Assembly (NCBI GenBank): GCA_033239005.1
Contig: BSQZ01000021.1
Coordinates: forward strand, 7,380,016 to 7,444,015
DNA length: 64,000 nt
Direction: 5' to 3'
Origin: Lamellibrachia satsuma
Taxonomy: Eukaryota; Annelida; Polychaeta; Sabellida; Siboglinidae
Of this stretch, positions 1 to 11,896 are shown one piece after another; positions within the stretch are counted from its first letter, which is position 1; each line of letters opens with the position of its first letter. The notes under the pieces were generated by a model. That model was not told where the DNA came from. It saw only the letters and a program-made list of their open reading frames with translations, and made no database searches. The position numbers and the translations under genes were made by a program.

Positions 1-94
1 AGACGGATCTCCGACAGATGTCCCGGTCAAGACTGCCTACAAGAAAGTAAATCCACCACAGAACCCCAGGAACGCATGGATAGAGATGTCTTAA
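1..94 (+). pseudogene. 3' end of a third GT11 fucosyltransferase copy (partial at window edge)
   Basis: The first 94 bases match the last ~31 codons of the intact fucosyltransferase at 14887-16119, from the codons for the DGSPTDVP stretch to the stop (TAA here, TGA in the other two copies). The following ~220 bases match the 3' flank of the same gene, so this is the tail of a separate copy running in from the left. Whether the rest is functional cannot be seen. Confidence 0.85.
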
Positions 95-314
95 GCTATA
101 GTGCAGTGATTGTGCTTTCCAACATCGCTCACAAACCTACAATAACGGAAGCGTGACATTGCATCGCTTGTTGTAATCCTACTATTCCGAGGGAGCAGTT
201 CTTCTTAAATTTTACATAAAGTGATCTTTGTTGTGGCAAATGTTCTTGTATTTTACTGTACATTTATTTAAATTTACTCAGCGGATACGCTTGTCTTATG
301 TAATCCGACAGAGC
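95..314. other. Fucosyltransferase 3' flank, ends at the duplication breakpoint
   Basis: Homologous to 16120-16340 and 42382-42600. The last part (about 265-314) is the edge of the old LINE C-terminal fragment that follows the other fucosyltransferase copies. Homology stops abruptly at ~315, where segmental duplication A begins. Confidence 0.7.
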
Positions 315-418
315 GACAAATGTTTAGTATACATTATCTTATAAAAAATTAAAACATATAATTATCATCATGTAAATGGAAGTAGTGCAAGAAATTCTTA
401 GTAAATTGTGAACCACTT

Positions 419-446
419 AAACCTTAACAAGATTGCTATCCAAAGC
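419..446 (-). repeat. Short CR1 3'-end relic
   Basis: A CTTAACAAGATTGCTATCC-like stretch resembles the 3' tail and hairpin of the CR1 copies read on the minus strand. It is repeated at ~44926-44953 in the second arm. It is very short, so the call is weak. Confidence 0.35.
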
Positions 447-1233
447 AAACACACCTAGAATATATATAGACAATATATTAAATGTTGCACACCAAAAATT
501 ATGCTCTGCTTATATAAGTTTCCCAGAACCTTAGTAATTGTCTCCACCTTAAGAATCGACTATAACTATGCACTATATGATATATTAATAAGTGAACAGT
601 TGTACATAATTAACATACAACTGATTGTTTTTTCAAATTGTTTTTAAGTCACAACAAAAATGCAACAAAAGTAGATAATATCTTTATAAAATACAATCCG
701 TAGTGTCTTGTACTTTCATGAAATCCCCTCGTGTTTTGTGCATCATTCGAAAGGCAAACGTGTGAGATGAGTCGTGTGCAGGCTATAATATGTTATACAT
801 TTTAGTCGTCATCTCTGTTCATGGGCAATGATCATTTTCCGGTTCAGTTCTCGTCCTCATTGTTGGTTATTGTAATTAATAACCTTGTCTCTGTCAAGGA
901 TAAAAGAACAAACATCAAACATTTAGAAAATATATATTTACATGAATAGTTCAAGCAATGAGTCAATACAACCTACACTGGTTTCAGCAGAGCCACGCTG
1001 TTGATGTAGAGAAGAATAACTTAAACGTAGCACATAATTTATATAATGTGGTGATGAGAACCATTAGGGATTCATCTGCAAAACATGGTAAACGCCAAAA
1101 TCACATCAATTGAGTTTACACTGGTTTAGTTCTGCCTTCAAGTTGATAGTGGTGGAGGCATGCAGAAGTTTGAGGAAAAACGATTGATGAAATAATGGTT
1201 TTCCTAACCATCGAATAACATATACATGTGTGG

Positions 1234-1241
1234 TGTGTGTG

Positions 1242-1273
<32 letters not shown>

Positions 1274-1312
1274 TGCATGCGTGCGTGCGTGCATGTGTGG
1301 CTGCATGCGTGT
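1234..1312. repeat. (GT)n/(GCGT)n microsatellite
   Basis: Run of TG dinucleotides passing into GCGT tetranucleotides. The second-arm counterpart (45740-45802) differs in length. Open frames through it (His-Thr, Ala-Arg-Thr repeats) are trivial, although a spliced terminal exon starting near 1360 on the minus strand could in principle read through it. Confidence 0.95.
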
Positions 1313-1478
1313 CTTGCTGCGAAATAGAAAGCCAGTCGCACAAATCACTAAACTGAAAACAGCTGTAATTGCATGTGCATATTCAACCGGATGATCTGCA
1401 GTGGCAAATATATGCACAGCACAATGTGCACAACATGTTTGTTTAGATCATAATTACTGTAGACGTTGAATAACTTAC

Positions 1479-1565
1479 CCATTCACCACGTGCCGTTTGT
1501 CGATGAAGCATGTCATCTTGCTGGATGGTGTTGCGCTGTGCGAAGTTTCGCATCATGCTCCAGTC
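1479..1565 (-). CDS. Cytoplasmic exon of the minus-strand single-pass membrane protein gene (arm 1)
   Basis: An 87-nt, 29-codon exon flanked by a TTTGTAG acceptor and a strong GTAAGT donor on the minus strand. It encodes an Arg/Gln-rich peptide beginning [10 protein letters not shown]. It begins and ends in phase 0, matching the phase-0 end of the exon at 6473-6608. Both splice sites and the reading frame are kept in the second arm (45987-46073), which supports a real exon. The CR1 copy at 3020-5712 lies in the intron between it and the previous exon. I do not recognise the protein family. Confidence 0.6.
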
Positions 1566-1717
1566 CTACAAACATCGATATAACGTTTTTAACCATTGAT
1601 AATGCCACTGATCGACATTTAAACAAGGAAATACAGCTGAATATGAAGAAAGTAGCACATCGTGTATGCCATCCGTTGGATTGTAATGGCACACCACTGA
1701 CATAGACTAGACTATGA

Positions 1718-2090
<373 letters not shown>

Positions 2091-3019
2091 ATCAAAATAT
2101 TAATGCAAAACCCAGATTATTAATTTTAATATTAATAAAAACTGATTATAAATGACAGTGCATGTCAACTATTGTTACAGTTGCATTTACTGAATGAAGG
2201 CATGCTGGAATGACCACTTCACACATTTGGTGGAAAGACATTTGCTCACAAAATATTTGCATACAAAGACATTTGTTCGTGGGTCATTTGTTTACATTTT
2301 AAAAGTTGTAGATGCTTGATTTGACAATTAAAATCAAGCATCTACAAGTATTGTATCGTTACTGCTGAGGATAAACGGGGTGTCTGATTCTCTGGGTATG
2401 TAGCATACTATGTGTTTGTACACCTGCAGTACACACATTACACAGTACATATTACTGCTACATAGTACCTAGAGAGTACAGATGTTACAGTTGCATATTT
2501 TGGGCATGAATGCAGCCTTTTGCATAGATCTAATGGTCCCATAAGTTCACTTGGTTGAACGTACCAGCCCCAAATGTTTACTTCAGACATATATGCAGAG
2601 GCAGTCAAGCTATGATTAACCATCAACTTATCACCCTTTGACCCTACCAGTGGACATTCTATTGTCTAGGTCTTCCCTCCAAATCCTGCCTACCTGACTG
2701 ACCTGCCCACTGCTCATTGCCCACCCCAATTGGTAGTTGGTATTTTGCAATTGTGTTAACTAGTGCCTACTGTTTAGTATCTACAATTTCCCCAGTACTG
2801 ATTCATTCACACTTGTACTAATTCACACGTGTCTGAACCTGATCTCTCTGAGGCTGGTGACTGAAGGCCTGCTGGAAATGCCACTGGGTGTCAATGCCAG
2901 TGGGTGACATGGAATTAAAATATCAATTAATACCAAATTTACTACACTTACTGATAACATTAATTAATTAAATTAAGTTAACATAACTGTCCAACCAAGC
3001 AGCATGAACAATATGTTGT
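2091..3019. other. Intronic sequence without a recognised gene
   Basis: Lies inside the large intron of the minus-strand membrane-protein gene. Apart from the hairpin at 2306-2347 I see no coding exon, RNA gene or known repeat. Confidence 0.5.
2306..2347. repeat. Perfect hairpin, 17-bp stem and 8-nt loop
   Basis: 2306-2322 (TTGTAGATGCTTGATTT) is followed after an 8-base loop by its exact reverse complement at 2331-2347. It is conserved without change at 46696-46737 in the second arm. Function unknown. Confidence 0.9.
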
Positions 3020-5712
3020 TTAACAAGATTTAACAAGATTTGCCATCCAAGCCAAAGGCCCAGATGGCAAGTGGACAAGGAAGCCATTGGCTTATCGAGA
3101 GTCCAACAATGTTCACCTACTTATAACCCGCCCTTCTGAGATATGGGTCAACCTTGTTTTTAAACATATTCACGCTGCTAGCAGTTACACAATCTGTAGA
3201 CAATTTGTTCCATTCATTTATTGTCCTCTGTGAGAACGAGTGCTTCCTGATGTCCAATCTACATTGATCCTTTACTAATTTTACCTCATGTCCTCTAGTT
3301 CTGCTATCCTTCTTGAGTGAGAAAAGCATATCTCTATCAATATTTTCATACCCATTCAATATCTTAAAAACTTCAATCTGATCTCCTCTTAACCTCCTTG
3401 TCTCTAGAGTTGTTAAACCACATTCTTGCAGGCGTTCTTCATAACTAAGGTATCTAAGTTCTGGAATCATTTTAGTTGCTCTCCTTTGTATGCGTTCAAG
3501 CGTATCTATATCCTTCTTACGATATGGTCTCCATGCTTGTATACAGTATTCTAAATGAGGTCTAACTATTGCTTTATGAAGAGGTATAATTAACTTTTTT
3601 CCCTTGTACGTTATGTTTCTTCTAATCAATCCAAGAATTTGATTACCCTTTGAAGCTGCAATACCACACTGCTCTGAAACTTTCATATCAGCGCTTATTG
3701 TAACTCCTAAGTCCTTTTCTTTTACAGTAGTACCCAGAACAGTATCTCCCATTTTATAGTTTACATTCAAGTTCCCATGTCCTGTATGTAGGCATTTACA
3801 TTTCCCAAAATTGAACAGCATCTGCCATTTCTCAGACCATTTCACTAATATGTCTAGATCGTTTTGTAAATGTTGTTTATCACCATCAGTATTAACCTTT
3901 CTAAACAGTTTTGTGTCATCCGCAAATTTCAGTACGTTACTTGTTATACTGTCGTCCAAGTCATTGATATAAATTAAGAATAATATAGGTCCTAATACTG
4001 ATCCTTGAGGTACCCCACTCAAAACCGATTTCCAATTTGAAACTTCTCCATCTACTACAACTCGTTGTCTTCTGTCAATCAGCCATTGTTCTATCCAGTC
4101 AGTTATGCTATCCCCGATACCATGGGCTTTTAATTTAAGTAGTAATCTTTGATGTGGCACTTTGTCAAAAGCTTTCTGAAAATCTAAGTAGATAATATCT
4201 ACTGGCGATCCCACGTCTATCCACTTAGTGATTTCTTCCAAAAAAACATAACATATTTGTTAAGCATGACCTCGCTTTAAGGAATCCATGTTGAGATGAA
4301 TTTAATAATTTATGCTTAACGAGGAAGTCCACCATATGGTCTTTAATTAACCTTTCTAATAATTTACAAATCACTGACGTTAAACTCACTGGTCTGTAAT
4401 TCTCTGACTTATTTCTCGAACCCTTTTTAAATAATGGTATGATGTTTGCTTCTTTCCATTCAAACGGAACAACTCCCTCTTTTAATGACAAGTTGAATAC
4501 TCTTGCAAGTGGTATACTGATTTGATCTACTGTTTCCATTAGTAATTTTGGAGGAATCCCATCCACACCCGGTGATTTGTTATCCTTCATTGCCTTTATT
4601 TTCTTAGCTACCAATTCTGGAGTTACAACTAACGGTCCTAAATAGTCAGATTTAGCCCCCTGAAATTTAGCATCAGCAACTGGTAATGAACTAATATCTT
4701 CTTTGATAAACACTGAACTGAAGTAACCATTTAGGTCTTCCGCCATTAAAAACCCCTGTGATATTATATTTCCAGCACTGTCTTCTAGAGGTCCAACCTT
4801 GTCTTGTACGTTTTGTTAACTCCTGACATATGCATAAAAACTCTTGCTGTCATTTTTTATGTTACATGCCAGTTTTTGCTCACAGCTTCTTTTAGATTGT
4901 CTGATTTCAGTTGTAGCTGCATTAAGTGCCTCTTTGTATTTTGCATAGTCTTCTTCCTTTCTGGTACGCCTATAAACCCTCCACATAGTTTGTTTTAGCA
5001 TTATTTTTCCAATTGCCTCTTTTGACAAGTGTTTCTTTCTAGACCGTTTTCCTTGTTTTTGGAAGGGAACAAATTTATCGATGATACTCTCAATTTCATA
5101 TTTTAGAATATTCCAACATTCAATTGCGGTCTTATTCATCAGCATGTTATTCCAATCTAGCTTTGCTAAGTATTTTCTCATATCTTTGTAGTTACCTTTG
5201 TGGAAGTTTCTCTTGTACGTTTTCTTATTTTTACTTTCTGATTTTACATTGATGTCAAAATGTATTTGATTATGGTCACTATTACCCAATGGTTCAAATA
5301 TTTTTACATTGTCCACTAATTCTTTTTGTGATGACAAACCTATATCTAATACATTTTCTCCACTGGTTGGTTCAGGTACGTGCTGAGTAAGAAAGCTATC
5401 CTGTATTAAACATAGACATTGTTGATCCTCAATCCCTATGCTCTCTAGAGAATTCCATTGTATGTGTCCATGGTTAAAATCTCCTATTATGATACATTCC
5501 CCTTTACTAACTTCCTTTATAGCGTTTTTTATTTTTGTGTTGTCCTCTTCGTTTATGTTTCGACTTCGGTTCGTTTTTCTTATTTACTATGCTCCTTGCA
5601 TTTAAACATACGCATCTATAACCTTTTTCAGAGATGTTTTTCGGATGATTTGATATTGGTTTATCTGTGCTAGTGGCCTCTTGTTCTGCTTGAGACACCT
5701 CTAGGTAACCCT
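3020..5712 (-). mobile_element. CR1-like LINE copy A (5'-truncated, broken)
   Basis: Minus-strand copy. The 3' end lies at 3020-3080, with two TAACAAGATT-type tail units and the TTGCCATC/GATGGCAA hairpin. The RT part at 3117-4241 carries the YLDFQKAFDKVPHQRLL, GVPQGSVLGPILF and KFADDTKLF motifs. It continues at 4225-4746 (SPGVDGIPPKLL, YRPVSLTSVICKLLE) and 4816-5337; the endonuclease start is at 5507-5698. Breaks: a +1 A in the A-run at ~4235, a nonsense TAA at ~4817, and a 272-nt out-of-frame deletion at ~5567 that removes much of the endonuclease core. It begins at the ORF1/ORF2 junction and has no ORF1. The same deletion in arm 2 shows that it predates the segmental duplication. Confidence 0.93.
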
Positions 5713-5959
5713 CCTGAACAGCAACATGAGAAAGAAGTAGTAGTAGCTAGTACTAGCTACTAGCTAATACTAGCTACTAGCTAGACACTACTAGACAACA
5801 ACTGACATTAGTATTTCAGTAGACAGCAGACTAGTAGACATTATACAATGTTCAGATATTAATGTTTTTAATGTTATTTAATAAAACAATATGTATGTAT
5901 TACAGTTTATTTGTGTTTCGTTTTTGTTATAAGATAACAAGTTTATCTTTTCTAAATTT
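5713..5959. other. Intronic sequence with a short CTAGCTA-rich repeat
   Basis: 5730-5795 is a run of short TAGTAGCTAGTACTAGC-like repeats next to the 5' end of CR1 copy A. Nothing else recognised. Confidence 0.5.
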
Positions 5960-6127
5960 AGCAGGCCGTGGGCTTGCATCTTTGGCCCGCGGGTATGGGC
6001 CGGGCGGGCCGGGCCTGGGCCAAACCGTAATGGGTCTGGGCCGGGCCTGAATTCTAGTTTGCGGGCCTGGGCCGGGCGAATTTTTGCGGGCCTAGGCCGG
6101 GGTTGGATTCTAAATGTTAATTGTGGG
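5960..6127. repeat. GGGCC-rich low-complexity block
   Basis: Repeated GGGCCGGGCCT-type motifs followed by (AT)n. Counterpart of 1921-2090; second-arm copy at 50353-50516. Confidence 0.6.
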
Positions 6128-6134
6128 CTCAAAT

Positions 6135-6253
<119 letters not shown>

Positions 6254-6472
6254 AAGCCTTGTTTACACATGGTCGTGATGAGATTATTACTATTAATTGA
6301 CATCACACGCAAAATCGCATCAAAATAGGATCAGTTCTACTGCAGGCGACATCGTGGAGATGAACAGTGTACAGAGGATGATCAAGCTGCAATCTGGTCA
6401 CGCACGACAGCATTGCTTCGTGTAAACCCAGCACAATAATGCATGGCAGAGAATAAAGAAGCAACAACTCAC

Positions 6473-6608
6473 GACGTTTGCTACTTTATTCATCGCTCTG
6501 CTGACAATGTTCATCCGTTGGCGTTCGTATCGCTGGGCGCTATCAGATTCGACGGGCATTGACGGGGTGCGATCCTGCCAGAACATTGGTCGCTTCGACA
6601 TGGCCGGA
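6473..6608 (-). CDS. Cytoplasmic exon of the minus-strand membrane protein gene (arm 1)
   Basis: A 136-nt exon with acceptor TTCTGGCAG and donor GTGAGT on the minus strand. It encodes 45 residues including MSKRPMFWQDRTPSMPVE, charged and without hydrophobic segments. The start phase fits the phase-2 end of the transmembrane exon at 7156-7303, and the end phase 0 fits the exon at 1479-1565. In arm 2 (50816-50951) the donor is GTAAGT and the frame is kept. Protein family not recognised. Confidence 0.6.
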
Positions 6609-7155
6609 CTGCCAGAACAAGAAATAAACATTACAAAATAATTTTCTTACGACAAACAGTTTGTAGGTTGTGATAATATTTAGGACTTTTTTACAGGTTA
6701 GATGATGAATTTGTATTTTCTATATGGTCATATAAATAGTGAGATGTATTATTACTTGATACAGCACAACTATTTGCATACTACTGATAGGCTTTATACA
6801 GTCCAACGTAACAATTACATTTCTTCTGATCTGGAGTGGTCTCCTATTGATGACTCCAAAACCCTGCTGGCAAAATGTTGATAACTTTTCACCATATGTT
6901 TCAAGTTTAATTGTTTGATGCCTATTTTTTCATAGAACTGATCCATACGTGAATAACAGTGCGCTCAATTTTCTTTCAATTCTGTTATATCTGTAATTTA
7001 CCATGATAACTGTCGTAATATTAATAAAATAAATACACTGGTGACATGAAATTCGCTTCTTATGTAATGTAACCCATCAGGGTACAGCCACAGCTATCTT
7101 GTGTGGATCATTGATCAATGTTGACAACGACCACGAGGAGAGATGAACTGAGTAC

Positions 7156-7303
7156 CCGTAGTTGATGTTAGCTTCATTCTCCGGCGAGTCACTACGATGG
7201 GCGCGTTTGTATTTGTGCACCGTGAAAACAATGAGAATCACGGAGAGGATGACAACAACGAGGATTAGTACTGTGCCGAGTACCCAGGGCAGCCATTTGA
7301 TAT
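7156..7303 (-). CDS. Transmembrane exon of a single-pass membrane protein (arm 1)
   Basis: A minus-strand exon with acceptor TATCACCAG. It encodes WLPWVLGTVLILVVVILSVI followed by further hydrophobic residues, then a basic stop-transfer HKYKRAHR. This is a typical type I transmembrane segment and cytoplasmic juxtamembrane region. The proposed donor (GG/GTACTC) is weak but gives the right phase for the next exon. Without splicing, the frame stays open to a TGA at ~7080, so a short-tailed terminal-exon isoform is possible. It resembles the membrane region of adhesion or phosphatase receptors, but nothing assigns a family. Confidence 0.65.
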
Positions 7304-7548
7304 CTGGTGATAAAAATGGTTTTAATTATGTTTACAATAATCATAACAATATTAAACAATGGCAATGCTATAATATTACTAAAATTTACATTTTCTCTAT
7401 TCCCGATAGCTAACGTCTTAATGTCAACATTTCAGAACTTAATAAATACGATAATACAATATTGCATGCCTGGTAAATTATGTTTTATCTACGTTTTCAA
7501 AAACTAGATCTATAATACTAACTGTTTTAAATGCGAAAACAATTTTAC

Positions 7549-7569
7549 CTTTGTGCCCCAACTCATTTC
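7549..7569 (-). CDS. 21-nt juxtamembrane microexon (arm 1)
   Basis: GAAATGAGTTGGGGCACAAAG lies between a TTTTGCAG acceptor and a GTAAAA donor on the minus strand. Read in the phase required by the transmembrane exon, it adds NELGHK just outside the membrane and ends phase 1, completing the Asp codon of DIKWLP. The same microexon is intact at 51889-51909. The upstream extracellular exons are not visible; the duplication ends at 8180. Confidence 0.55.
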
Positions 7570-8181
7570 CTGCAAAAGGCAAACATTCATTATTAGAACA
7601 TTATATTTCTGAACATTCGTTTTATATAGAAACAAACTACACTAACACATAATAATTTGTACATGAGAGAGGAATGTAACAGTTGTAGATATTAAAATTT
7701 GTATAGCAGTTCGACTGTTTGTGCGTCTAGAATTTCCTAACATGTACAAAAATATTAGGGCAACAATACATTGGCTATAAATTATATATGACCCTCCACC
7801 CATTTACCAAGTCCTCTCAGTATTTTATTCCATGTATTGTCATGTCGTCACATCAACATCATGTTTTACATCAGCATTTTGTCATCGCACAATAATGTAA
7901 CATCAGTGTCGTCATCATCATGTCATCACATATATTCATATATATATCTACCACCATTTCATCACATAACATCATGTTGTAATTGATCCTATCAATCGAT
8001 TCACCTCATCAGAATAACATCAACACATTCATAATTATATTTAACACCATTACCTCTCAAGAAACTTTAATCGTTGTGGTTGAAGAAAATTGTAATTCAT
8101 ATTTATACACCAACTTAATGATCATTTTCACGAATTGTTTGGTGTTTGTTATGAGCAACAAACACGTTTATTGAGATGTAG
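7570..8181. other. Non-coding, ATCA/ACATCA-rich
   Basis: Between ~7820 and 7990 there is a loose CATCATCATGTCATCAC-type repetition. No exon is recognised up to the duplication edge at 8180. Confidence 0.5.
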
Positions 8182-8333
8182 ACGTTGCCGAAGACGGTTC
8201 CGAAGACGGTGCCGAAGACGTTGCCGAAGACGGTGCCGAAGACAGTGCCGAAGACGGTGCCGAAGACGGTGCCGAAGACGGTGCCGAAGACGTTGCCGAA
8301 GACGGTGCCGAAGACGGTGCCGAAGACGGTGCC
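8182..8333. repeat. 12-bp minisatellite
   Basis: About 13 units of GCCGAAGACGGT with variants (GTTGCC, TTCCGA). It starts within two bases of the right edge of segmental duplication A. Because the period is divisible by three, every frame is open (Arg-Cys-Arg, Pro-Lys-Thr-Val or Ser-Ser-Ala-Pro repeats). I do not treat these as genes. Confidence 0.95.
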
Positions 8334-8600
8334 AAGATGCCCCCCATTTGAGCTCCTCCCTTGTCACTACGCTGTTCGCCGCCGCCCATTTTACCACCCC
8401 CCGTTTCGTTTTTAATTGTCAAGAGTAAGTTCAACCAATATTGTGACAAAATAGGATTATTTCGGTAGTTTGATGTGTTAAAAGTAATTAGTGCAGTTGC
8501 GATCTTGCGTTAAATTTAATAGATAAGGACATGCTACACTAACATCAGACAACATGGTTAAAGGACAATTATTAATTTATTGGGAAAGATTCAATCTTAA

Positions 8601-8694
<94 letters not shown>

Positions 8695-10289
8695 ACCACT
8701 GCCCAAACTGATGTATTCAGATGATGTGGTATAGAAAGTTACACATATATATGGTGACATTGAACGTGAAACATTACTCTTAAAACAATATTATAAACAT
8801 GAAGGTTTAGGTGGTTAAATTTTCGATCAATTGTATCCCTTATATTGTTTTCCGATTTTGTATTATTACCTCCTCCTGTGCTGAAATATTTGAAGAAGAA
8901 AAATTTTAATCCTGAAAAATCCTGTTTCTATCAATATTGTCTCTAAATACAATGCGTTTCTGGTAAGATTATAGGCTTTAAAAATTATGTTGTCATATTT
9001 CACCCTAAAAGTATTAATACTGTGGATGCCGTTTAATAGAATCACTTTGTGTAAAAGCAATTTGGTTGAATTATGCCACTGATTTACTATAGCGGTAAAA
9101 TTTAACACAGCAGGAATAGTGAGGAATGATTCCATCCCAACAATTTTGAATCTACTAAATGGAAAATTTTATCCACGATTATATTAAACGGACTCCACTG
9201 TATTACTGAGAGTTAGCCTCAAAACAAGACCCGACTGCATTAACTGTAATTGATCCAAGCTCGGGATTGTTGATGTCACAGATTGACTACATGACTTCCA
9301 AGAACACCCAGCGTCCAGCAATCCTTTCCCTGTACAGAAGTGAAATGCCTCGGAGTAGCTGGTAAGTAATTGTAATTAGCAGCATTACATGTGCACATTC
9401 TGATTTTGTATTTGTTTTTAGTGTAAAATCGTATTATATAGTAAATACTGTATCTATTCTAAAATGTTAACCGCCCAAATGTGTTTTAATGAAGCACATT
9501 TTTATGATAATCCCGTTATTTGTTTGACTTGTTTAGTGGCCTTTAATAATTTATCATAATAAGCTAAATGTAGAGACTAGTAAATGTATACCTCTTCAAA
9601 TGCAGGTAATACATTTTGTTTCTGCTTTTGAAGTCATTGTCATTAATTATTTGACAAAAATAATTAATTTTATTATTTTCACACCAACTTGAAAGAGTGC
9701 TCAAATTTAATAATACAATCTGAATACATTGAGAATGAGCACGAGTATAAGTACATTACCCATTTGAGTACTTCAAAATGTGTACTCGAGTACATAATAT
9801 TATTACTGAGTATTTTGGCCCCATGTCTCACACTGCCTGCTGTAGATAACTGACATTGATTGACAGTTTGAAGTAACTTATTTTCGTAGAATCAGGTATA
9901 GTAGTTTCTAGATAGATAATTTAGGCATTTCAAATGTGTATTATGAAGAAAGTTTCACTTTTATTGTAGATCTGCTGATCTCCACAGGCTTCGGTTTCCT
10001 GCTGTTGTTCATCGGAATTTCTGTTACAATCACCCACTCCGTGCTGCTGATGTCATAAACCGGCGAGATGCGTCCGATACTACAAGCTTGGAGGCTATCC
10101 ACAAGCAGCAGCGCACGATTTGTACAAATACGATACGAAACTGGAGCATCCGTCTAACTATGTATATTCTGGTGCTGATAGGCTCAGTGCCCTGATTATG
10201 ATTACGCAGGAACTTCTTTTCACATTTTTTTTTCAAATCTTTACACTAAAGTATTTTGAAATTGTATTTTAGTAGATGTTAAGCCTGAT
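8334..10289. other. No gene recognised; (AT)n at 8604-8693
   Basis: Contains an (AT)n microsatellite at 8604-8693 and otherwise AT-rich sequence. Open stretches at 8866-9135 (-) and 10061-10240 (+) show no family motif or convincing splice context. Confidence 0.5.
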
Positions 10290-10620
10290 GTAAATATCTC
10301 GGACATATAATTTGTGATAATCTGTTGGATGAAAATTATATCAAATCCAAAGAAAAGAGTCTGTATGGCAGAAGTGACATTCTACTCAGGAAATTTTTCT
10401 TCTTTTCCAAAAACGTAAAAAACAGACTGTTCGCATCTTATTGTAGTAATGCGTATTTATGTTCATTATGGGCTAACTGTAGAAAAGCTGCCATGCAGCA
10501 TTTTATTGTTTCTAATAACAAAAAATTTTGGATTATACACAACCTATCTATGAGGTGTAGTGCTAGTCATAATGCATATTGCATGTACCTAATATCTGAA
10601 ATAAAAGAATGATTGATTGA
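10290..10620 (+). mobile_element. LINE reverse-transcriptase C-terminal fragment with TGATTGA-type 3' end
   Basis: Reading from LGHII... through YGRSDILLRKF...VKNRLFASYC and RCSASHNA, this matches the pattern of the RT C-terminal region of jockey/CR1-group LINEs (LYGRxNxLLRKF ... YC ... LW ... CSAS). It ends in GATTGATTGA repeats, a common LINE 3' terminus. Truncated at the 5' side; a dead fragment. Confidence 0.7.
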
Positions 10621-10650
10621 TTGAACCTTTCCCTTTATACCACTTCGCTA

Positions 10651-10730
10651 CCTGTGTGTGTGTGTGTGTGTGTGCGCGCGCGCGCGTGTGTATGTGTGTG
10701 TGTATGTGTGCGTGCGTGTGTGTGTACAGA
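10651..10730. repeat. (GT)n/(GC)n microsatellite
   Basis: TG run interrupted by a GCGC run, then TG/CGTG units. Confidence 0.9.
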
Positions 10731-11357
10731 GAAGCTACGTAATCGGTGCCACATGTTCTGTTTTGTGCCTGCGTCCGCGTTTGAAGTAATTTGTAGGGAA
10801 AATGTGAAGTACGCGTGTATGTTTACTACTTTTTCACTTTAAAGGAGCGTAGACACTTCTACCTCTTCGCTCAAAGTTATACCTTACACGTGGTTGACTC
10901 CGGGCGCCCACGCTGGAATATTCGACCCTTCTGTGTCCGCTCTATTTTCACCCTGTTCGCCTCACATGTGTATCCTGTCTCTTTTCATACGCCTTGTTTC
11001 TGAGATAGCACTTGGCACTAGTTCACCAATCACCGTCTCCTGGTTTAGTCCACAAAGAAACCTTTCCTCAAATAGCTAGTGTAAATAACCGAAGACACCC
11101 CTAAATCGAGTAATACTCCGGTCTTTGCCTACTTAATACGCATCATTACCTAAGATAAACAAACGCACGTCTTCCATGCGGACTTGAGCAAACAAATTAC
11201 GTAATATTGGTCCGCATTGGTTCGTTTGTCAGTTTCACTGTGCTTAAACATTTGAGCGATCGTTGATCACACTATACAACAAAACTTTGGCCATACAAGT
11301 AAAACAGTGTTAAATGTCTGGAATCCCACACAATTCCCCATCATTCTCTGTCTACTA
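10731..11357. other. No gene recognised
   Basis: Mixed-composition sequence between LINE and Gypsy fragments. I see no supported exon. Confidence 0.5.
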
Positions 11358-11473
11358 TGGAGAAATCTTGGAAATACCCTTAACTTATAGTAATACCCTG
11401 CCAGCCCTAGGAAGGATCTTACCTGTTTCTGTGTGGTAGGAATGGGAGCATTCCATATACGCTTCATGATCAT
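11358..11473 (-). mobile_element. Gypsy-type LTR retrotransposon RT fragment
   Basis: The minus strand reads NAPIPTTQKQVRSFLGLAGYY, the signature that follows the RT catalytic core in Ty3/Gypsy polyproteins (P.T.KQVRSFLGLAGYYR). Only ~40 codons survive, and no LTR or other domain is visible nearby. Confidence 0.75.
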
Positions 11474-11896
11474 GATAATTGTTGTGTTTTATCGCGTAGT
11501 GAGGTAGGTTTTTCACAGGACACTGGCGGTAACGACGACGTACAGCACCCGTGGCCCTCCGAACGGATAGTTCGACATAACCGCAATTTATTCGAGAGGG
11601 AGCGAGAATGCATTATTCGAATTGTTTGTTGTTACTGTGAAATTAGGAGGTTAAAATTTCGTATGTTGATTTGTTTCGACACATGGACGGTTATAAAACG
11701 AAGATTACATTGTTACGGAACAATCGAGCGACGAACGAGTGAGTGAGGGGAAACGCAGTATGCGCGTTTTATTCTGTTCAAATCGACATATAATCGCCGT
11801 CATTTTCACAACTCCGGTGTCACCGGAGAGCGAGGATTTGACGTGATTCTTATATTGATACCGAAAATTACGCTTCTTGTCGCGCATATGTTACGT
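11474..11896. other. No gene recognised
   Basis: Moderate GC sequence without motif or exon support. Confidence 0.5.

Noticed and set aside
3014..3040. Direct repeats TAACAAGATT as target-site duplications
   Set aside because: The decamers occur only at the 3' end of every CR1 copy, so they are the element's own tail.
8135..8449. Arg-Cys-Arg, Pro-Lys-Thr-Val and Ser-Ser-Ala-Pro repeat proteins
   Set aside because: A 12-bp tandem repeat keeps every frame open; no evidence of a gene, and the frame starts in unrelated sequence on either side.
10061..10240. Open plus-strand stretch with RYYKLGGYPQAAAHDLYKYD
   Set aside because: No matching family that I recognise, a stop just upstream and no clear splice sites; kept out as unsupported.
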